From positions 28,893,182 to 28,957,181 of the forward strand of contig OZ038495.1 in NCBI GenBank assembly GCA_964036315.1: a stretch of DNA of 64,000 bases, written 5' to 3'. Position 1 is the stretch's first letter. Each line of letters begins with the position of its first letter. A model generated the notes under the pieces. The model was not told where the DNA came from. It was given only the letters and a program-made list of their open reading frames with translations, and did no database searches. Shown here piece after piece: positions 33,148-46,023 of the stretch. Source of the stretch: Acanthosepion esculentum. Its lineage: Eukaryota; Mollusca; Cephalopoda; Sepiida; Sepiidae. The position numbers and the translations under genes were made by a program.

Positions 33148-33213
<66 letters not shown>
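32261..33213 (-). repeat. AT satellite (TATTATGTATTATATA type on the minus strand)
   Basis: About 950 bp of A and T with C as practically the only other base on this strand. The unit is TAATACATAATATAATATAT with variable numbers of TA. On the minus strand it reads TATTATGTATTATATATA and closely resembles the unit of the large array at 48.1-56.7 kb. It ends in a pure (TA)n and a CA/CG dinucleotide run (33214-33233). The minus strand is open in three frames only because the unit lacks stop codons. Confidence 0.95.
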
Positions 33214-33216
<3 letters not shown>

Positions 33217-33233
33217 CACACACGCGCGCGCAC

Positions 33234-33764
33234 ACAATTGTTGGATTGGTATATTTTGTTTTCACGTGTGTCAATCCATGCAAATGTGTCGAGGTAATTG
33301 CATAAGTAGTCATAAACGTGTCTTTGTTTTGTCAAAACGAAAATGCATTTTCAAGCGATCGTGAATATCGGCTGCTGTTTTCCACTTCTATTAGGTATTC
33401 TTGTGGAAAAACGAGATTTGGCTGACAACTTTCGACGCGTTCGACAATGCTTTCTTCCAGTTCTTTCACTCTAGTAAATACGTGACAGTTAACACGTTCA
33501 CACCATTACCTCCTCTTACGAAGCCAATCGCTAACGTTTTCAGATAATATTTTCACAAACTGTGTCTTTGTTCTTTCATTTGAAAGGAGATAACATCAAG
33601 GATGCCATTTTGCTAATTGGATATAGTTTTATGAGACGTATATTTCTTGAACTGGCTTTATCTGAATATGTATGTTTATGCAGCTCATATGGAGAATATA
33701 ATAACTTTACCCGTTTTGTTTCCATGTTTACAATAATTGTCAGATACTGATAGTTACACATATG
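33234..33764. other. Spacer between satellites, nothing recognised
   Basis: A more balanced base composition than the arrays, but no open frame or motif of note. Confidence 0.4.
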
Positions 33765-34190
33765 TGTGTGTGTGTGTGCATATATGTGTGTGTGTGTGTG
33801 CATATATGTGTGTGTGTGCATATGTGTGTGTGCATATATATGCGTGTGTGCCTATGTGTCTGTGCACATATACATGTGTCTGTGCACATATACATGTGTG
33901 TGTGTGCACATATACATGTGTGTGTGTGCACATATACATGTGTGTGTGTGCACATATACATGTGTGTGTGTGCACATATACATGTGTGTGTGCACATATA
34001 CATGTGTGTGTACACATATATGTTTGTATATATATATATATCTGTGTGTGTACACATATATGTTTGTATATATATATATATCTGTGTGTGTACACATATG
34101 TTTGTATATATATATATATATCTGTGTGTGTACACATATATGTTTGTATATATATATATATATCTGTGTGTGCACATTGTGTGTGTGTAG
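33765..34190 (+). repeat. TG-rich minisatellite, two sub-blocks
   Basis: The first part has units built on CATATATGTGTGTGTG and then CACATATACATGTGTGTG (about 23-25 bp). From about 34010 there are four units of about 45-48 bp containing TACACATATATGTTTGTATA and TATATATCTGTGTGTG. Open frames on both strands are artefacts of the repeat. Confidence 0.93.
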
Positions 34191-34279
34191 AGCTGGTTAT
34201 TTAACTTCTATTTTTGAAACATAACTCTTATGTAGCGATGGAATCATATTTTTAAAAAATAATTATATATACAAAAATA

Positions 34280-34980
34280 AAATCAAGTTAGGACTAGTTA
34301 TAGGTGTTTCCCTTAAAGCCCTTAGAATATGCAGCCTAGAGATCCAAGATCAACAAGAAATACACCGAAAAAATGTTTAGACTTATTGACTCCCCCACAT
34401 CATCTCCCCTTCAACCATTCCGTAATATCATTGCCAACACCTTGAAGAGAAACAAATATAGTTAGCAAGAAGGGATTTATGATATATTAGAGAGGCGAAA
34501 CCTCTAGAAATTCGCATCTGCAAATGTAAGAGACCTACATTGCGAAATCACATTGAATTCACTTGTAACACACACAAATAAAACAGGGTATAACTTTGAT
34601 TTGTTAAAGGCCACCCGAATAAGAACAAAATTTATTCCGCAGTAACTACTTAGAATGTCATTTGACTGATACACGCCAACCACTTTATTATATAGACAAC
34701 TTTATAAAATCTATACTTAAAGAATTTGTCTACATAAACAAGTACAACTGAAATTCTTTAACTCTTATACAAAACACACCCCAATGAACATACAGGCACT
34801 GACATAAATAGAAATATCCATTAGATGCTCAAATGTACATCGCTATCAACCAAATCTCCCATAGACCAACTAGAATTATGAAACACAAATACACAATATT
34901 TATACACGCGAACGCGATCTGACAAGACCAGTACACGTGAGGTCTACTTAAACAAAGGAAAACAGAATAAAATAGAATGT
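34280..34980 (+). pseudogene. Second Penelope-like fragment, heavily decayed
   Basis: VSLKALRICSLEI at about 34305-34345 corresponds to FYLRALRICGPEYL of the larger copy at 30915. Further weakly similar text follows. It represents the region after the reverse-transcriptase core. No frame is open for long. I am sure of the local match and less sure of the far boundary. Confidence 0.5.
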
Positions 34981-35082
34981 TCTTTTCAACTCCATATTTA
35001 ATTTCTGATGGTGATATGTTATAGACGTTAAATTTATTAATATTTTTTTTATCCTATCATAAATAAATTTTTATCACTTTAA

Positions 35083-35765
35083 ACTAGGTATTGTCGTGAG
35101 ATCGTTGGAAATGAGCCTTAAACTTGACGAAAACAAAATTTTATCGTCAAAATGTTTACTATTAAGAGGAAAGAACAAAGTAATTTTTATTTGTTTTTAA
35201 AATTTTTGTCTTTATTAGAATATTCTAAATTTGATTGAAAAACCTTGTTTCTCTTCATCAATGGAACTACTAGTAAATAACAGACATTTTGTGCATTTTT
35301 GTGACGCATTAATTTTGAAAATCTAGCAAAAATAAAAATAATTGTCAGATTTTAATGAAAATTTCGGAAACAATTAACCAACGATGGACATTATTAGAAA
35401 TCTTTATTTTTCTTAAGTAATGGTAATGTTTTTTATATATATCCCCCCTAACTTTTCACATGAAAACTCTTGAAATTCAAAAGTGTACATTTTTAGTGAT
35501 TAAGTTAAAAGCACAGGGCTTTGAGTAATGTAAATCATGTTTTATTTTTTTAGTTGACCCCCGCCTCTACCTTAAAATCAGCTCTGAATTGTTATATACA
35601 AAACTCAGTAAGACAAAGATATTTAATTTCAAAGCTTGTAGTTCCTTTTACTTGTTTTTATGAATATGGATAATATTGTCTGAAAGCAAAAAAGTTTTCG
35701 ATGAAAAATAAATTTTTACAACAATTATTTATTTCTTAAATTATATTTTTTTACATTAAAGTTGT
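35083..35765 (-). repeat. Dispersed ~750-bp repeat family, copy D
   Basis: Its reverse complement follows copy A from TAACAACTTTAATGTAAA through CAATTCAGAGCTGATTTTAA and CGACAATTATTTTTATTTTT to GACGATAAAATTTTG and a terminal ATCTCACGACAATACCTA. It is the only inverted copy among the longer ones. Confidence 0.83.
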
Positions 35766-36659
35766 TAAATATTCTAAAATTAATGAAAATGGTGTACAGT
35801 TCAGTCGATGGTGTTATGAAGATAGATATATATCAATGCAGATTATAAATTGTAAAACTGGTTAAAATCAGCAAACCCCAAATAGATAAAAATCAAATAT
35901 AACATGTTTTATGTCCATAAGACGGCTGTAATTCAAATATACAGAAGACCGGAAGCATTACGAAAAGAGAAAAAAAGTGTTACAGTATTTCCAATGATAA
36001 GGGTACCTACAAAGTTATGAAATTTATATGGTCTTATTTTTATATTATCTTAGTTATATTTTTCCATAAATGAAATATCAAAATTAATAAAATGAGGGGA
36101 AATTCAAATAATACTGTAAAATGTAATAAATGTATATTAAATAATATTTTGTGTACACTTAACCTTTCATAAGAAAGGTCCTAATTCATTTTATGTAGCT
36201 TTCTTATGGAATTTTATTTCACTCTCAACAGTCAGTTTAAAAATTTTCATAAAGCATCGTAAACGTAAAGGTCGAAAGTGAAGTATTAGGAAACAATAAA
36301 AAAATTAGAGCACAGAAATTTTTCCTTAACATTAACGAGCTAAATAAGTTGAGTAAATTCAATAAAAACCTAAATTATGTCACTTCTGTCATTCCGTACG
36401 ATAACTTTTCCTTGCGTAAGCTGTCAATACGTACTGAAAGAATCAATCATCACAGTCACACGTCGCCGCTGTGAAGACCTGCTGTCTCTTGTTTTAAACT
36501 ACATTTTTTCGACGCATATATTCAGTAATGTTTGTTTTAAAATACATTAAATAAACTTTAAAATTTCTAATTTTGTTAAAATAATTTTTTTAAAAGTACA
36601 ATTGATTTTTGACAGAATTCTAAAGGAAATTAAAATTAACATTTGTTTACATAATTGAA
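35766..36659. other. AT-rich DNA, nothing recognised
   Basis: No feature seen. Confidence 0.4.
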
Positions 36660-36862
36660 AAAAAAAACAAGGCTGAAGATCGATTTTGTGTCAATTATCC
36701 GGACTAATTAGATGTGCCAAGAATGATTTTTAAAAAATGTTAAAAAATTATCAAAACATGCTTTGATCTTCTTCTTTATAACAAACATGTAAATCATTTT
36801 CAAGTTCATGGCTGTTTTTATCATGCGATGCTCATTTTTCTAGCAATCTCATAACTATACCT
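36660..36862 (+). repeat. Dispersed ~750-bp repeat family, copy E (3' end, diverged)
   Basis: The end of the family is recognisable in TTTTTATCATGCGATGCTCA, TTTTTCTAGCAATCTCATAA and CTATACCTA. Upstream similarity fades. Confidence 0.55.
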
Positions 36863-36887
36863 ACTTTAAACCTTATTTTTAATGGAT

Positions 36888-37275
36888 ACTCTTATTTTCG
36901 TAGGAGCGCCGTTTATTTATTAAATAGTATATTTATTTACTTTCGTCTATCGGCCTGAATGTTCGAGAAATCTTAAAGAAAATTGGCGGCCTGGGCAGAG
37001 GGAGGTACCATTTAGCCTTGCACGGTTTACTGTCAGATGAGACCAAATATCGTGATTTCAAGCAAAATATCTGTCAGAGACCGAAGTTTTATTATTTGTA
37101 GTTTGGTGTCCAAACGTAAACAATGAATTTTAAAATGAGTTTTTATTAACCTGAGAGATTTTTATCACTTTAAACGTTGTTAGTGGATAATCGTATTTGA
37201 TTAGGAGCACCGTTTATTTATTAAACAGTACATTTTTTGTTTACCGTCCTGAAGATTCGAGAAATCTTAATATAT
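36888..37275 (+). repeat. Direct repeat of ~88 bp, copies ~300 bp apart
   Basis: GGATACTCTTATTTTCGTAG with GAGCGCCGTTTATTTATTAA (36888-36977) and GGATAATCGTATTTGATTAG with GAGCACCGTTTATTTATTAA (37186-37270) both end in GATTCGAGAAATCTTAA or a close variant. They could be terminal repeats of a small element or a local duplication. Confidence 0.7.
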
Positions 37276-37285
37276 TAATTGAGAT

Positions 37286-37286
<1 letters not shown>

Positions 37287-37346
<60 letters not shown>

Positions 37347-37370
37347 CGTACACACACACACACACAAGGG
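37287..37370. repeat. (TA)n and (CA)n microsatellite
   Basis: About 28 TA units, then CCCGTA and CA dinucleotides. From 37371 to 38439 I see nothing beyond short chance open frames. Confidence 0.93.
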
Positions 37371-38438
37371 AAGTGTGGGTATGCTATTCATGCTCGTTCA
37401 TATTTCTCGAACGATTTGATGAAATTGTACAAACATGTTGCAAATTTACCAAGGTAGCTCAAGACTAACTTCTCAATTTCCCTGCGTAGAACGAAAACCT
37501 GTGCAAAAGCCCGTTTTACGGACAAACCTCCCTGGTTTTTCCTGATGCTTTCCAATTTCGCCATGTAAATTACATATGCCATAAATTTACTTGCGTGAAT
37601 AATTGGTTTAGATTATTTCTGTTAAGTGGACGAAATCTGCGACAAACTGGGTCCAAAATCTGCGTTTGTCATTTAGCAAATAGTTGGCTATATGAACAAT
37701 GCCATACTATTTATAATTATGGCCATAGGAAATTTACAGAATATCTAAAACATTGAAACAATTTAAACCCGAGCAACAACCATTGTCGATGGAATTCTTT
37801 CATTATGGAACAAACACTTTCGAACGACATACAATAAAAATGTAAGCTTAGTATATCAATGGATGATGCATGCAAACGAGGACGCAGACAGACATTTCTT
37901 GACAGGAGGATGCAGTTATACAATTGCAGTTTAAATTTAAAATCAGCTCACCTGAAAATCAATATTAGTAACAACAATTGGGTGGAACTAAACCCCATCC
38001 CCAAAATAGAGGGGGTTAACAATTTGAATGGGGTGGTGGACCTGAAAAGGACCATTTTTGCGTTTTCAATCTAGCAAGGAGGGAACCTGTTCGATGGACA
38101 GTCACAATAATAATATATGATAATTATTTATAATATTTTTTATAATTCTAATATTTTGCGTTAGATTTCAACCCTCTAAACTGATTGTATTCTGTTTTTT
38201 ACAGTCATTAAATTTTGCCATTGATTTTTGCGCATAATGTAAAAAAGATCAGTTTTTTTTTAATATTTTTCACCTTCAAGGTTGTAATTTTTTCCCAGCC
38301 AATTTGGGCACAAAATCGGCACTGAAGAATTATCTGTCAGACAAAGAAAAATTTCATCGAAACCGGATGAAAACTGTAGAAACGCATAAACAACATCCGA
38401 TCACAGACACACACACACACACATTTTAAGAATAAGTA

Positions 38439-39978
<1,540 letters not shown>

Positions 39979-40756
39979 AGTCATCACCAAGCGGCATCAG
40001 TCTTTCAAGCCAGTATATTTGCGTGTAAACTGAATAAAAATAAACATTGTTTATAGCTACAAACGCTTTATGAATATAGAAAATGTTAAGCAATATAATT
40101 CCATTTATCTGCGTATTCGTATGTTTTCATATATTATTTTCAGCCATATTAAACATTTATTGCAAAGCGTATTTATGATACTCTACCATATTTTTTTCTT
40201 TCTTTCGGGATTGAAAGCTATGCAAGTGTAGGAACGTAGCTCGCCAAACAATTCGAAAGACCTGTTTATTCGGTAAATTTACACGCCAACGTTTCCGTCT
40301 GCGTATATAACACTGTTTTTGCAACTACAGAACTGACATGAAAATGTCACAGGTTTTAAGATATTTAACAAAGATTGGAATAAGATTTTAGAAAATATAT
40401 TAAAAACCAAGAGCGGAATTTATATTCGCTTAATATTGTATCAGAAAAAGATAAGTCGTTAAGGAGTCGATTTATCATCAACGAACAACACTCCGTTTGA
40501 TTGTTCAAGGAAGAATATTCTTGCTTCCAATACGGTAGGAAGTTTCGGGGAAATTTTAGGAAATAACTGGAATCAACAAGAAAGTAATGAAACTAAGCTC
40601 GTTCTGTCTATAAGCAGGATGATTCCATTCTTTCCTTATTTCAATGAAAGATTGTTTTTTGTTGTTCGGTTTATTACTTTTTGTGCTTTTTGGGGGGGGG
40701 GATTTTTATTTACTTTTTTTTGTTTTGCTTTTTTCATTTTGTTTTGCCTTTTTCCT
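39979..40756. other. AT-rich DNA, nothing recognised
   Basis: A run of G (40690-40700) and T-rich sequence precede the minisatellite. No gene is seen. Confidence 0.4.
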
Positions 40757-41090
40757 CCCCTTCTCTGTTCCACCTCCCCCCTTCTCTGTTCCACCTCCCC
40801 CCTTCTCTGTTCCACCTCCCCCCTTCTCTGTTCCACCTCCCCCTTCTCTGTTCCACCTCCCCCTTCTCTGTTCCACCTCCCCCTTCTCTGTTCCACCTCC
40901 CCCTTCTCTGTTCCACCTCCCCCTTCTCTGTTCCACCTCCCCCTTCTCTGTTCCACCTCCCCCTTCTCTGTTCCACCTCCCCCTTCTCTGTTCCACCTCC
41001 CCCTTCTCTGTTCCACCTCCCCCTTCTCTGTTCCACCTCCCCCTTCTCTGTTCCACCTCCCCCCTTCTCTGTTCCATCTCCCCCTTCTGT
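40757..41090 (+). repeat. 20-bp C-rich minisatellite
   Basis: About 16 units of CCCTTCTCTGTTCCACCTCC. The first few are 21-22 bp (extra C), and the central ones are exact 20-bp copies. Continuous open frames on both strands arise because the unit has no stop codon in any phase. Confidence 0.95.
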
Positions 41091-41103
41091 TTCACCTCCT
41101 CCT

Positions 41104-41395
41104 CCATCATCTTCCGCCATTTTCCGCCATCTTCTATCATCTTCCGCCATCTTCTATCATCTTCCGCCATCTTCTATCATCTTCCACCATCTTCCATCAT
41201 CTTCCACCATCTTCTATCATCTTCCACCATCTTCCACCATCTTCCATCATCTTCCACCATCTTCCATCATCTTCCACCATCTTCCATCATCTTCCACCAT
41301 CTTCCATCATCTTCCACCATCTTCCATCATCTTCCACCATCTTCCATCATCTTCCACCATCTTCTATCATCTTCCACCATCTTCTATTTTTCTAT
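41104..41395 (+). repeat. 10-bp minisatellite (CATCTTCCAC type)
   Basis: About 29 units of CATCTTCCAC/CATCTTCCAT. The first units carry CGC instead of CAC. It follows the 20-bp array with only a short CTCCTCCTCC transition. Confidence 0.95.
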
Positions 41396-41790
41396 AAACT
41401 TCATAGATATTAGAAGTCCGTACTCTCGCCTACATCCGATCCTGCGGATTAGGAATACTATTCACTAATACACACACACACACAGATATATGTAATTGTA
41501 GAGAATGGCGATTATTAGGATAGTTTTAGGCAACCTTAAAGAGTACATAATAAGCCAGAGCATCAAGTGAGTGGACATTATCTTACTGAAATAGCACATA
41601 GACATCTTGCTACTGAGATGGCATGGGAGAAAGAGATCCGATATTTATCATGATGACAAAGATTCTGACTCTATCAAAGAAATATACTTTTACGCATCAC
41701 ATACAAACGGCTATCATTTGTATTGGGTGAGAATTTGCCGTGAACAATGAGACCATATGAAAGACCTGTCGCAAAAGCAGTGGAAAAGTT

Positions 41791-42009
41791 TCATGACTGT
41801 GTTGTAATGCAAGTGAATGTCTTACTAGGCACATCCATGCCTTTCATTCTGCTGCATGTATTTGATTTGCAATGATCTGTATTGAAACACCATCGGTTAT
41901 ATATGATTTGATTCGAGCTGCCAACGCCGTGTAGTGTGGCACTGCCTTCATTAAATTCGTCTAAGTTCAACATTTGTAATACATGGTCTGTGAGTGAAGA
42001 AATATTCAT
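41791..42009 (-). other. Short unrecognised open frame downstream of the exon candidate
   Basis: ATG at 42009 starts 72 codons with a mixed, protein-like composition (NISSLTDHVLQMLNLDEFNE near the start and several Cys later). It begins 13 bases after the stop of the exon candidate at 42023. It may be a continuation displaced by a frameshift, or chance. No domain is recognised. Confidence 0.25.
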
Positions 42010-42022
42010 TTAATTACTGTTC

Positions 42023-42221
42023 TCAACATCCTTTCTTCATGTCCAGCATACACAGCAATTTAGTGAAATTATTATCCTGGTTATCGTCTTTCTTGGTTTC
42101 CAATCTGGGAAAGAGGATTGCGTATAGTTTTCCGTGATATGGCGCCTGCTTGAACTGAATTGCCCGTTTAACCTCTTCATGTAGTGGATTTAGGAAGGTT
42201 GCGTGAATATTTAAGACTGTG
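42023..42221 (-). CDS. Candidate terminal coding exon, product unknown
   Basis: On the minus strand TATTTTATTTGCAG is a good polypyrimidine-AG acceptor ending at 42222. The frame after it stays open to TGA at 42023-42025. The 65 or so residues (NPLHEEVKRAIQFKQAPYHG, KLYAILFPRLETKKDDNQDN, FTKLLCMLDMKKGC) are of mixed, soluble-protein composition, unlike the low-complexity open frames elsewhere. No family is recognised. No upstream exon and no canonical AATAAA were found in the window. It could equally be a retroelement or pseudogene piece. Confidence 0.3.
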
Positions 42222-42753
42222 CTGCAAATAAAATATGCAATATCCACAAACATAAATTATAAGTAATGGCCAAATATAATTACATGTTTGACACAACAGA
42301 CTAAATTTTAGATACACAATTTACAATTTCTTTGTGATGATTTGTGCAAAGGTATATTTTATAGAAAAAGTTTTGCCGTTTCGGAAATGTTCAATGTCTA
42401 CAAAGGTTTTTGCCTTTGATTAAAAAGGTTGAATTTAACTTAGACAAAAGATATTTCTGTGAAAAATTGTGTAAATTTTTCTAATCTCTCAAAGAAAGTT
42501 TTTCTTTGGCGGCAATTTGACACACAATTCACGTGTGTATCTTTCGCGTGTGTGAGTCTCAAATGCGACGAAAATTCGTTTGCTATTTCTATTTATAGCT
42601 TTTTTAACAACAAAATCGGCTCCACGAGCTTGGTAGCTGTAGCGAATTTTTCTGAGAAATGCGTGGGCGAACGTTTTATTTTTTTTATTTTTTAGCCAAT
42701 AAGATTTCTTGAAACATTTAAATTAGGGATGAATTGAGAATTATTATTTCTTA

Positions 42754-42895
42754 ATAAAGGGTTCAGTTCGACATTCCAACAATCAGAAGAAGGCCGGAGC
42801 GTACAACGGCCGAAACGTTGTGATAAATATGGCGACAAAGATGAGGACAATAGACCGAATAGTGTACATAATACCTCCTCAGAAATATAGACAAA
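42754..42895 (+). mobile_element. S1 SINE 3' module fragment
   Basis: AAGGGTTCAGTTCGACATTC, then GTACAACGGCCGAAACGTTG, ATGGCGACAAAGATGAGGAC and ATACCTCCTCAGAAATATAG. Only the last third of the SINE is present, as expected for a 5'-truncated copy. Confidence 0.82.
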
Positions 42896-43510
42896 TACAA
42901 ATACTGTTTATATTTTCCCAGGCTGAATTTCGTTTTAAGTAAAAGAAAAATAAATAAAAAAGGCCATAATCTGTTTCAGAAAATCGGCCGAAAACCGAAA
43001 TGCCCGAAAAGTGAGTTAATATTCCCATAAGAAATAATGTTAATCCAATTAATCCGATCCACACACCAAACCTATCAACAAAAATGCATTTTACACAGAA
43101 TGACCTTAGTGTGGCATGCAGAAAACTATAAAAAATATGCTAAATATAATGAATGAACATTGAGTTTCGCTTTACCTGGATTGGAGTCATTTGGTAGTGT
43201 AACAAGAAGGGGAGGGTGGTGAAGTGTTATCGTAGGGCAGGGGAATCCCCTTCCCTAAAGAGTTAGGTCTTTTTTCTGTGGTTGTTTCCTACTCGAGACT
43301 GACTGGATCCTTTTCACTAAAAACCTGTCCAAAAGTTTATAAAATTTCCTTAAAATGTGACAAGCCATTGTTATTAAACATGTTTACAGAACAGGGTCTA
43401 ACAGCTTTGTTTGAGTGATATTTTGTAGTGTAAGGACACCACAGTTGTTTTCCCTTGAGTTCATGGAAGTCGGCCCTTTTAGAGATTTCTGTCCCTTTAG
43501 TTATTTGGTT

Positions 43511-43612
43511 CCGTTTTTTTTTTTTTTTTTTTTTTTTTTTGGAACGGCTTTTTTACCTTCCTGACCACCCGGCCGTCCACACGCGTGGAAACTGGTCAAC
43601 GTGTGCACGGCC
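43511..43612. other. Poly-T tract followed by a 13-bp-arm hairpin
   Basis: About 30 T residues are followed by GGCCGTCCACACG (43571-43583) and its near-perfect inverse CGTGTGCACGGCC (43600-43612), one mismatch, with a 16-base loop. It may be a structured end of a retroposon. From 42896 to 43510 nothing was recognised. Confidence 0.5.
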
Positions 43613-44011
43613 TAGCGAAAGAAAAAAGTAATTTCTATTCACTCATCTGCGGACGATCAAAGCCCATACTTTATTTCTTTGTTCTCGGTTTGTAAACCTC
43701 TTCGTTCCTATGGACACTATGAACAATCATTTGTTTTGGGACATATGTAAATCTTTTTAATATATTTATGTAACTTGTTTGCCTTATTAAATGTTTTGTC
43801 TGTTACGCTCGCGTATTTCGTCTTTCTATATTCGCATTCAGTGTTAGTGTGTCAATGGCTACGCTAATACTAATATTGGTATCTCTGGGCTATTGGAAGG
43901 CTAAAACACGTTATTCTTCTAAAACAAAATACTCGTTAATCTATGTCTGGCTGATAAACCATACTAATAGCAGCAAAACATTGCTGCTCAATCCATTTTG
44001 AACAAATGTTC

Positions 44012-44209
44012 TTAATCACTGAAGGGGCACATACTCTCCCCTCTCCTGCTTTGAAGCTCTTTCCTCAGCTGCCATTTGTTGCGCTCCAGCTGAATGTCTT
44101 TGAGTCCTTCAGTGGTCAGTTCTTTTCTGGGGTCCTCCACACTCGTATGAGCCCAGTGACCTCCCCAAAATACTCTCAGGACTTTTTGGAATCTTTGTGC
44201 CTTACTAAA
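44012..44209 (-). other. Unrecognised 65-codon open frame without ATG
   Basis: The minus strand reads KAQRFQKVLRVFWGGHWAHT, SVEDPRKELTTEGLKDIQLE, RNKWQLRKELQ to a TAA. The composition is protein-like, with a charged, possibly helical C-terminus. There is a stop just upstream and no start codon at the beginning, so it is at best a fragment of a transposon or exon. Confidence 0.25.
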
Positions 44210-44564
44210 CTAAATTCTCAGACTAATTCTAGGTGAGATGCTCACTTATAGAGAGACAAAGGCGGTCCAAGTCAAGCACACACATGAGACACTGTGTGGT
44301 AGCGGGACATGGGGAAGTCACAGGCAGCAAGCGAACAGGAATATAGAGGTTCGTAACGGACGGATTTCCTTGCTCGACAAACGAGGCCATGCACAATTTC
44401 CGAGATATAGTTTTTGACTTTATAATTGCAAAATGTTGGGCTAGATTAGAAATTATTAACAATGAAAATCGGCTATTAACTTTTTCAATGATCTTGTGTA
44501 CAATACTGCGCGTCTTAGATTTGGCCACTTAAGTTTTTGATATCTAAAACATTTCCTAAAACGT

Positions 44565-44770
44565 AAAGGTTTTTTACTAAATGATGGCAATATCTATTTG
44601 TGGAGTCGGAATGAATACCGTTTTATTCCACGCAAATAGAAGAAAATGGAAGCCATTTATAATAAATTTTCTTGTATTTTCATCTTTCAAGGTAAAGAAT
44701 TCTTTAATAACTTCAAGTTATTCATACATGCTCTGCTCTTATTTTTAGCGATCTGGTGGAGGTACCTAAT
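44565..44770 (+). repeat. Dispersed ~750-bp repeat family, copy F (3' end)
   Basis: The last 60 bp (ATACATGCTCTGCTCTTATT, TTTAGCGATCTGGTGGAGGT, ACCTAA) match the ends of copies A and C. The upstream part is weakly similar. Confidence 0.6.
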
Positions 44771-44825
44771 TAAAATATATCAACAAGTAGAAACTAAATA
44801 AATGGGAAAAACAGTAAATGGAAAC

Positions 44826-44938
44826 ATATTTCTGGGATAAGGAGTTTTATTTACATTAATTATATTCGGATTAGTATCCATAGCTTTATCATCCCAACGT
44901 TTCGGTCATTGTAGTTTCCGGCCTTCATCAGATTATAT
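44826..44938 (-). mobile_element. S1 SINE 3' module fragment, inverted
   Basis: The reverse complement reads GAAGGCCGGAAACTACAATG, ACCGAAACGTTGGGATGATA and ends in ATCCCAGAAATATG, a diverged S1 module. Confidence 0.7.
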
Positions 44939-45552
44939 CGACTGAGTAACTCACATAGAATACTTTATTTGCCGTAAATTCCCATGTTTTCGCCTTTTTT
45001 CTAAAAATAACAAGAAAAATTAGGGATGCGTATTATGCACAGCTACAAAAAATCTTTTAAAAAATTGCCGTTTCAGAGATTGATTTCCGTTGCGAAATGT
45101 CTACTCACCACAAACATACGACAATTTGACGCTAACATTCGGTGATTGCGACCCCATAAGGATGTCGAATACAATATGTACCTAACAATACTTAGAAATG
45201 TAAAATAAAATATGAAATATAAAACTAAATTAGAATATTATTATTCTATGTTTAAAACAATTTTTTAATAAGAGTAGGAAATGCTGGCCGTAATTAAATT
45301 GGTGAGGTACAATTTATAGTGTTTGCTTACCGAAAAAACGGTGCGTATGATGCGCGAGTAGAAGCATTTTCCCACGCTTTCAGCATAATTTAAGCTGTGC
45401 GTATTATGGATGAAGGCTTATAATACATGGGTAATTACGGTATTCTGCGGAGTTATACTGTTCTCATTCCACTGCCAATATTTGTGGATATCTCGTCTAG
45501 TAGTTCTTTATATAACTAAAATATAACTAGTATGAAAAATAGAAACCAACTG

Positions 45553-45600
45553 GGCGCTATTACAATTTCGCGATTCCGCTTTTCTTTTTAATGAGTGTGC
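45553..45600 (+). mobile_element. Merlin-type left end, isolated
   Basis: GGCGCTATTACAATTTCGCG is a near copy of the inverted repeat, but I find no matching right end before the next left end at 46024. T- and A-rich DNA follows. From 44939 to 45552 nothing was recognised. Confidence 0.55.
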
Positions 45601-45984
45601 ACTGTTTTTTTTGGGGTTTTTTTTTAATAATTTTTTTTTTACCTTTTTTGTGTCTGTTTTTATTTCTGTACCATCTACGCCCTACGGTAGTTTATCTGGG
45701 CTCTTAAAAAAAAAAAAATAAGTTCGTTTTTTTAGCCATGGGGTTCGAGTAAATGACAAATGTTGAAACTAGATTTACAGGTTAAGATGTCAACATAGAT
45801 GTTTTGTGATGTTTGGGATTAGGATTGTCAGGGAATATGGTTGACCCTTGGCAATTTTTAGATGCTGATAAGATTAATGTTCAGATATACAACTTTTTTC
45901 GGAAATAACATAATTTCATGAATGCTCTATCACATTTGGTGAATAAAATTGCATGACCGAATTTTTCCCTAAACTACACTCCAA

Positions 45985-46016
45985 TATCTGTCTATATTTC
46001 TGAGATGAAGTATTGT
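45985..46016 (-). mobile_element. S1 SINE terminal fragment
   Basis: ATCTGTCTATATTTCTGAGA followed by TGAAGTATT is the inverse of the S1 3' end, found alone. Confidence 0.6.
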
Positions 46017-46023
46017 AATTATT

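Noticed and set aside
32213..33335. 338-366-codon minus-strand frames
   Set aside because: AT satellite read in three frames; no non-repetitive domain.
33737..34224. Cys/Val/His-rich frames that look like Cys-rich peptides
   Set aside because: They are translations of the TG/CA minisatellite on both strands.
40619..41468. Pro/Ser-rich 238-274-codon frames and the complementary Gly/Glu/Arg-rich frames
   Set aside because: Minisatellite artefacts; all three plus-strand frames are open across 20-bp and 10-bp repeats.
43571..43616. Helitron 3' end (hairpin followed by CTAG)
   Set aside because: The hairpin touches CTAG directly instead of lying about 10 bp upstream, and no TC 5' end or Rep/helicase remnant is visible.
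44229..44528. 99-codon minus-strand open frame starting with ATG
   Set aside because: No domain, no splice context and no repeat relation that would support it; length is within chance for this composition.
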